Part shown: positions 59,805 through 64,000 of the stretch, piece after piece
How positions within the stretch are numbered: position 1 is the first letter of the stretch
Layout: the number at the start of each line of letters is the position of its first letter
Assembly (NCBI GenBank): GCA_964631725.1
Contig: CAZVYX010000022.1
Location: 1-64,000, forward strand
Reading direction: 5' to 3'
DNA length: 64,000 bases
Origin: GCA-2731375 sp964631725
GTDB taxonomy: Bacteria; Pseudomonadota; Alphaproteobacteria; GCA-2731375
Notes under the pieces: model-generated
What the model saw: the letters and a program-made list of their open reading frames with translations, nothing else
Told to the model about the DNA's origin: nothing
Databases searched by the model: none
Made by a program: the position numbers and the translations under genes

Positions 59805-60117
59805 CCGCCGCGCCGACCAGGCAGATCACGGCGCCGATCAGGTCCCAGCGGTCCGGCCGGTGGCTTTCGGCCAACCACATCCAGGCCAGCGAGGCGGCGA
59901 TATATACCCCGCCATAGGCGGCGTAGGCCCGCCCGGCGAAACCGCTATCGACCCTGGTGAGCAGATAGGCGAACAAGATCAGGCTGAGAATGCCCGGCGC
60001 GATCCACCAGGGCGATTTATCCAGGCGCAACCAGGCCCAAAAGGCGAAACAACCAGCGATCTCCGCGACCGCCGCGCCAAGATAAGTTATCGCCGGTGAT
60101 AATACGGCGGTATTCAT
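59776..60117 (-). CDS. YnfA/UPF0060 family small membrane protein
   Basis: A 113-residue protein with four hydrophobic helices: YLGAAVAEIAGCFAFWAWL, WWIAPGILSLILFAYLL, AYAAYGGVYIAASLAWMWLAE and LIGAVICLVGAAVILFG. It has the family phrases AEIAGCFAFW and GRAYAAYGGVYIAASL. The fold resembles half of an EamA/SMR-type transporter; function is unknown. ATG 60117 is preferred; ATG 60129 is four codons earlier. Its 3' end overlaps nirX on the opposite strand. Confidence 0.92.
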   Translation of the reverse strand: MNTAVLSPAITYLGAAVAEIAGCFAFWAWLRLDKSPWWIAPGILSLILFAYLLTRVDSGFAGRAYAAYGGVYIAASLAWMWLAESHRPDRWDLIGAVICLVGAAVILFGPRGA

Positions 60118-60234
60118 GGGCGCGCCCAAACAGGCCCGTCAGTCAATACAATCGCGGCCAGCCTTCGTTGTGTCCCCTCCACCATGGCGCAAGTGTAGCG
60201 GCGGTCGCTTGGGGAAGCCATACACGATCACATC

Positions 60235-61992
60235 TCAGCCTTCGGGAATGCCGGCCAATCTAAGACCTTCAATCATATGCGCCAGATCCTCAGGCCTTTC
60301 GAACAAGGGATTGCGTTGGACCGCCTTGATGTTGAAGCGCGGCACCAGTTGCAACAGCATCTTGGCTGATGCCTCGGCTTCGGCCTGGCGCCCCAACAGC
60401 GCTGCGGCAGCGGCTAGAAATGAATGGCTGGCATAAAAATTTGGCTGCAGGCGGGCCGAATGCTTGGCCTCCCGCACGGAGTCTTCCAGGCGCCCGGCAA
60501 CGAAATACGCGGAGGCCTTGGACAGGGAAACATGCCAGAATTCGGGATCGCGCGGGCTGCCACGGGCCGCCTTTTCGGCTGCCGCAATCGCCTCTTCCGG
60601 ACGGCCGGCGAAACAAAGCGCGGAACTGAGATGGGTCCAGTAGAGCGTGTTGTTGGGTTCCAACTCCAGCGCACGTTCAAAAGCAGCGGCGGCCTCGTCC
60701 ATGGGGCCACGAAAATGATAGCTCATACCAAGGGCCGCATGTCCCAGGGCATTCAACGGTTCCATGGCGATGGCATCCCGGGCATGGCGGCGGGCGATTG
60801 CAATGGCGTCTCGTGGCCGTTCCACCCAACCGTGCAGTGCAGCGGCGACATAGCAAAGTCCGAGCAGCGCGGGCGCGCTGGCGAACCCTGGGTCCGCCGC
60901 CATACTCTTGTTCAACAACGCCACGGCCTCATTAAAATCGGCCTCCGTCACCGCATGATGGTGTGGCCGGGCCTGCAGATAGAAATCCCAGGCATCGTAA
61001 TTCGCCCGTGGTCTGTTCCGCCGCCGCTCGATCTCCGCCATGGTCATTTCGGGGCCCAGGGCGCTGACGATCTTGGCTGTTATCTCGTCCTGCAGTTCGA
61101 AAATATCCTCGATCTGCCCGTCGAACCGCTCGGCCCAGACATGATTGCCCGTTGCCGCCTCAATCAACTGCGCGGTCACGCGCACCCGCTGACCGGCTTT
61201 GCGCACGCTGCCTTCCAACACATAACGCACGCCGAGATCAACGCCGACCTGTTTGATATCGACCGCCTGCCCCTTGTAGGTAAAAGTGGAATTGCGCGCG
61301 ATCACGAAAAGCCAGCTCAACGTGGCAAGGCCGGTGATGATGTCCTCGGTAATGCCGTCCGCGAAATAGTCCTGCTCTGGATCATGGGACAAATTGTCGA
61401 ACGGCAGCACCGCGATGGACGGCTTGTCAGGTAACGGCAGGGGCGCGCTTTCGGCAACGGCGATGGCTTCAGGTGCCCATTGCCAAACATGAACCGGGCG
61501 GGCAATATTTTTCAAAGTTTGCGCGCCACCGTCCGCGAAGACCGTATCCAGCCTGTCCCGCACGTCGTCATGAACGCGGTTCGAAATACAGACGCCGCCG
61601 GCCTCGGCGATTTCCTGCAGACGGGCGGCGATATTCACGCCGTCACCCAGAATGTCATCGCCCTCGATAATGATATCGCCCAGGTTGATGCCGACGCGGA
61701 AGACGATGCGCCGATCGTCATCAACATCCGCGTTGCGTTCGGCCATGCCTAGCTGAACGTCTATCACGCATTGGGTGGCGTCCACGACGGAGGGGAATTC
61801 CAGCAGCAGGCCGTCGCCCATGGTCTTAACGATGCGGCCGCCGAAAGCCGCGATCTTGGCGTCGATCAGTTCGGAACGGTGCGCGCGCAAGGCTGCAAGG
61901 GTGCCGGCCTCGTCCACCCCCATAAGGCGGGAATAACCGGCCACATCAGCGGAAACTATCGCCGCTAGCCTGCGTTGTGTTTCGTTCCCCAT
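60235..61992 (-). CDS. Class III adenylate cyclase with TPR repeats
   Basis: A 585-residue protein. The N-terminal cyclase domain shows RRLAAIVSADVAGYSRLMGVDE, GGRIVKTMGDGLLLEFPSVVDA (metal-binding Asp in both), FRVGINLGDIIIEGDDILGDGVNIAARLQ. A TolB-like/FlgO-type segment (SIAVLPFDNLSHDPEQDYFADGITEDIITGL) and TPR-type repeats (LNALGHAALGMSYHFRGPMDEAAAAFERALELEPNN) follow. Such proteins are common in alphaproteobacteria and probably make cAMP in the cytosol. The ATG at 61992 starts the conserved MGNETQRRLAAIV. Confidence 0.9.
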   Translation of the reverse strand: MGNETQRRLAAIVSADVAGYSRLMGVDEAGTLAALRAHRSELIDAKIAAFGGRIVKTMGDGLLLEFPSVVDATQCVIDVQLGMAERNADVDDDRRIVFRVGINLGDIIIEGDDILGDGVNIAARLQEIAEAGGVCISNRVHDDVRDRLDTVFADGGAQTLKNIARPVHVWQWAPEAIAVAESAPLPLPDKPSIAVLPFDNLSHDPEQDYFADGITEDIITGLATLSWLFVIARNSTFTYKGQAVDIKQVGVDLGVRYVLEGSVRKAGQRVRVTAQLIEAATGNHVWAERFDGQIEDIFELQDEITAKIVSALGPEMTMAEIERRRNRPRANYDAWDFYLQARPHHHAVTEADFNEAVALLNKSMAADPGFASAPALLGLCYVAAALHGWVERPRDAIAIARRHARDAIAMEPLNALGHAALGMSYHFRGPMDEAAAAFERALELEPNNTLYWTHLSSALCFAGRPEEAIAAAEKAARGSPRDPEFWHVSLSKASAYFVAGRLEDSVREAKHSARLQPNFYASHSFLAAAAALLGRQAEAEASAKMLLQLVPRFNIKAVQRNPLFERPEDLAHMIEGLRLAGIPEG

Positions 61993-62195
61993 GACGCAAG
62001 TGTATCCCCGGACGATCGCTGAAGCTATCCGCGAAATAGATTTAGCGCGGGGATATATCCAGCACCGCTTCCAGATCGTCAATGGCCTGACCTCGGCCGC
62101 CACCGCCGCCGATCCGATACGCGCACCGTTAACGATTTGGCTGTTCCGCGCATGCTAAGCTAGCCGCCGTTGGCCTTTTGGGGAAGGAATTCACA
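61993..62195. other. Intergenic region with HAD-gene remnant
   Basis: A 203-base gap between the divergent cyclase and nucleosidase genes. It contains the stranded HAD 3' tail (62042-62092) described separately and otherwise no gene-like signal. AAGGAA precedes the nucleosidase ATG at 62196. Confidence 0.6.
62042..62092 (-). pseudogene. Remnant of a second HAD-hydrolase gene, 3' tail only
   Basis: Read on the minus strand, this encodes GQAIDDLEAVLDISPR and a stop. The first eleven residues are identical to the C-terminus of the HAD hydrolase at 62943-63611 (GQAIDDLEAVLGIALR). Across the 33 aligned bases (62060-62092 against 62961-62993) the four differences are all synonymous third positions in the HAD frame. 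No HAD sequence continues upstream: it turns into a glycine-rich run. It is probably the tail of a former paralogue. Confidence 0.65.
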
Positions 62196-62999
62196 ATGCT
62201 GGGTGTCATTGGCGCCATGAGCGAGGAGGTTCAGCTGATGCTGAGCCATCTGACGAATATTCAGCAAACGGTGCATGCCGACATCACGGTGACCCAGGGC
62301 AATTACAAGGGCACGGACATCGCCTTGGCGCAATCGGGCATCGGCAAGGTCAACGCGACTATATGCACGCAGATGATGATCGATATCTACAAGCCGGAAA
62401 AGCTTGTCTTCAGCGGCGTCGCCGGCGGGTTGCTGCCGAACATGCGGGCCGGCGACATCATTATTGCCTCCCACGTGGTGCAATACGATATGGACCTGAC
62501 GGCATTTGGCCGCCGCCGTGGCGAAACGCCGGGCCGGGACCGTTTAATCGAATGCGACCCCGATCTGGTCGGCAAGGCGACGGCGGCGTTTGATTCTGCA
62601 TTTGATGGAGTCGAGGGCGGACCGAACCTGATGCTCGGCACCATCGCCTCGGGCGATCGGTTTATTCAGGATACCGCGACACAGCGTTGGCTGCAGCGGG
62701 AGTTCGCGGCCCTGGCGGCGGAGATGGAGGGGGCCGCCTTCGGCTATACCTGCCACCTCAACGGATTGTCCTTCGCGGTGATCCGCGCCCTATCGGATTC
62801 TTCCAGTGAATCGGCCAGCGATGATTTCGAACAGAACCTTCACAATGCCTGTCAAAATACCTACCACCTCATGGATCGGATGATCCAGTCAGCCATGGAT
62901 GGGCGGCAGCAGCGGGACCGGCGAAAAAGCGATCGGGCAGACTCAGCGCAAGGCAATGCCCAGGACCGCTTCCAGGTCATCAATGGCCTGCCCGGCTGA
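62196..62999 (+). CDS. 5'-methylthioadenosine/S-adenosylhomocysteine nucleosidase
   Basis: A 267-residue purine-nucleoside-phosphorylase-fold enzyme that cleaves MTA and SAH to adenine and the thioribose. It has MLGVIGAMSEEVQLMLSHL, LAQSGIGKVNATICTQMMID, VFSGVAGGLLPNMRAGDIIIA, IASGDRFI, AEMEGAAFGYTC (conserved Met-Glu) and the catalytic Asp in VIRALSDSSSES. The last ~30 residues are charged and lie beyond the usual MTAN end; they overlap the HAD gene antisense by 57 bases. The ATG at 62196, about 8 bases after AAGGAA, is preferred to a TTG at 62178. Confidence 0.9.
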   Translation: MLGVIGAMSEEVQLMLSHLTNIQQTVHADITVTQGNYKGTDIALAQSGIGKVNATICTQMMIDIYKPEKLVFSGVAGGLLPNMRAGDIIIASHVVQYDMDLTAFGRRRGETPGRDRLIECDPDLVGKATAAFDSAFDGVEGGPNLMLGTIASGDRFIQDTATQRWLQREFAALAAEMEGAAFGYTCHLNGLSFAVIRALSDSSSESASDDFEQNLHNACQNTYHLMDRMIQSAMDGRQQRDRRKSDRADSAQGNAQDRFQVINGLPG

Positions 63000-63611
63000 G
63001 AGAACCTTGATGGTGGTCATGCCCATGGCCTTGGCCGGCTTCAGGTTGACGCCCAGATCATCGAGAAAGACCGCCTGGGCCGGCTCGACGTCCATCATTT
63101 CGCAGGCGATCTGATAGAACTTCGGCTCCGGCTTGCGGATGCCGACCTGGCTGGATTCCACGACTTTCTCGAAAATCTCCATCACCTTGCCGATCTGTGC
63201 CGCTTTCTCCGGGTCCCGGCTCATGGACGGGCCGTGGCCGGTGCGCATGTTGTTGGTCAGGCAAGCCGTCTTGTAGTTCCTGGCGACAATCCGCAATGCG
63301 GTGACCATTTCAGGCTGCAGGCTGCCCGACAGCAGGGGCAGGATTTCGCTGCCGTTGACGGCATGGCCGGCGGCGCGGGATTCCGCCTCGAACAGATCGC
63401 CGAATTCCTCGTGGCTGACCTCGTTCCGCTCCATCTTGGCCCAGGCGTTGGCGTCCGGGTTGGTGGCATTGATGGTGCGGATGAAATCCTTGGGCAGGCC
63501 GTGGTCTTCCTCGTAACGGGCGAAGGCTGTAAAGGGCGAGGTGGTGAAGACCCCGCCAAAATCCCACAGCACGGCCCGAATAGAGCTGTTGGCGTCATTC
63601 TTGGTACTCAT
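62943..63611 (-). CDS. HAD-superfamily hydrolase
   Basis: A 222-residue HAD phosphatase-like protein of the epoxide-hydrolase-N/YihX type. Motif I is AVLWDFGGVFTTSP, where the second Asp of D-x-D is replaced by Gly (DFGG, as is usual in this branch); motif II is ACLTNNM, the motif III lysine is in GIRKPEPKFYQ and motif IV is AVFLDDLGVNLKPAKAMGM. It probably hydrolyses a small phosphate ester. Its 3' end overlaps the convergent nucleosidase gene. A copy of its tail lies at 62042-62092. Confidence 0.9.
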   Translation of the reverse strand: MSTKNDANSSIRAVLWDFGGVFTTSPFTAFARYEEDHGLPKDFIRTINATNPDANAWAKMERNEVSHEEFGDLFEAESRAAGHAVNGSEILPLLSGSLQPEMVTALRIVARNYKTACLTNNMRTGHGPSMSRDPEKAAQIGKVMEIFEKVVESSQVGIRKPEPKFYQIACEMMDVEPAQAVFLDDLGVNLKPAKAMGMTTIKVLSAGQAIDDLEAVLGIALR

Positions 63612-63624
63612 ACGGTTTCGATCC

Positions 63625-64000
63625 TTATTCGTCGTCTTGAACCAGGCGCAGGGAAGCCGAATTCAGGCAATAGCGCAAGCCCGTGGGCGCCGGCCCGTCG
63701 GGGAAGACATGGCCGAGGTGGCCATCACAACGGGCGCACATGACCTCGGTGCGCCGCATGAACAGGGAATTGTCCGCCTCTTCCGTGACATGCTCCGCCA
63801 CCAGGGGGGTGTGAAAGCTGGGCCAGCCGGTGCCGGAATCGAATTTTGCCTCGGATGAGAACAGCTCCAACCCGCAACAGACACAGGTATAGGTGCCCGC
63901 ATCATGGCAGCTGTTGTAGCCGGGGCCGAAAGGCCGCTCGGTGCCCTTTTGCCGGGCGACATGATATTGCTCGTCGGTTAGTTGCGCCCGCCATTCGGCG
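63625..64000 (-). CDS. msrB: Peptide-methionine (R)-S-oxide reductase, partial (runs off right edge)
   Basis: About 124 C-terminal residues of MsrB, which repairs methionine-R-sulfoxide in proteins using thioredoxin. The visible part runs from EWRAQLTDEQYHVARQKGTERPFG through the structural zinc pairs (TCVCCG and MCARCDG), SGTGWPSFHTPL and GHVFPDGPAPTGLRYCLNSASL, where the Cys in RYCLN is the catalytic residue. The start codon is beyond position 64000. An internal ATG at 63870 would lose a zinc pair and is not the start. It lies 13 bases upstream of the HAD gene on the same strand. Confidence 0.95.
   Translation of the reverse strand, partial: AEWRAQLTDEQYHVARQKGTERPFGPGYNSCHDAGTYTCVCCGLELFSSEAKFDSGTGWPSFHTPLVAEHVTEEADNSLFMRRTEVMCARCDGHLGHVFPDGPAPTGLRYCLNSASLRLVQDDE

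Noticed and set aside
62093..62196. A 55-codon plus-strand frame starting near 61991 and running through the HAD remnant
   Set aside because: Between the two copies the substitutions are all silent in the opposite (HAD) frame and all change residues in this one, so this frame was not the coding one.

Overview
The window looks like the chromosome of a denitrifying alphaproteobacterium, probably near the Rhodospirillales. The evidence is a GC-rich sequence, the alphaproteobacterial gene orders HDAC-like/xseB/ispA/dxs/tlyA and hisB/DUF2628/hisH/hisA/hisF/hisE/HIT, GroEL with a GGM tail, and a complete cytochrome cd1 (nirS) locus arranged as in Paracoccus. No tRNA, rRNA, CRISPR array, transposase or phage gene was recognised. 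Almost all of the DNA is coding.

Layout. 1-5 kb: the end of groL with its terminator, then (minus strand) polA followed by a membrane 2Fe-2S adenylate/guanylate cyclase. 5.3-11 kb (minus): a D-Ala-D-Ala carboxypeptidase, holB, metG, tatD and a PhnP-like hydrolase; tmk, commonly found between the first two, is absent here. 11.1 kb: an intergenic palindromic repeat. 11.3-15.8 kb (minus): a four-gene catabolic operon with a NicX-like iron ring-cleavage dioxygenase, a NicD-like alpha/beta hydrolase, an acyl-CoA dehydrogenase-like flavoprotein and an acyl-CoA ligase. 15.9-23 kb (plus): HDAC-like amidohydrolase, xseB, ispA, dxs (isoprenoid precursors), tlyA, an RNA methyltransferase, a PilZ protein and a dienelactone hydrolase. 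23-30 kb (minus): acyl-CoA dehydrogenase, thioesterase, a 57-residue two-helix membrane protein, aroC, fabI, a DnaJ-type co-chaperone, a Sel1-repeat protein and a glycine-zipper lipoprotein. 30-33.4 kb (plus): CDF metal transporter, a two-domain kinase and a universal stress protein. 33.4-37.5 kb: an extradiol-type dioxygenase, an SDR, a second HDAC-like hydrolase and a class III CoA-transferase. 37.5-42 kb (minus): his operon with an embedded SixA-like phosphatase. 42.2-46 kb: hslVU with a heat-shock-like promoter, then an orphan sensor kinase.

46-60 kb is the denitrification locus. nirS-nirE-nirC-nirF-nirD-nirL-nirG-nirH-nirJ-nirN plus a CbiX/SirB-like chelatase run on the minus strand, and nirI-nirX run divergently. 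One FNR/NNR-type dyad sits midway between nirS and nirI, and a perfect one precedes a hemerythrin-like gene at the far end. NirE makes precorrin-2, the chelatase probably inserts iron, NirDLGH decarboxylate siroheme, NirJ, NirF and NirN finish heme d1, NirC is a small periplasmic cytochrome c, and NirI/NirX (flavoprotein plus FMN transferase) support nirS expression or electron supply. 59.8-64 kb: a YnfA-type membrane protein, a cyclase with TPR repeats, an MTA/SAH nucleosidase, a HAD hydrolase (with a stranded copy of its 3' tail nearby) and a partial msrB.
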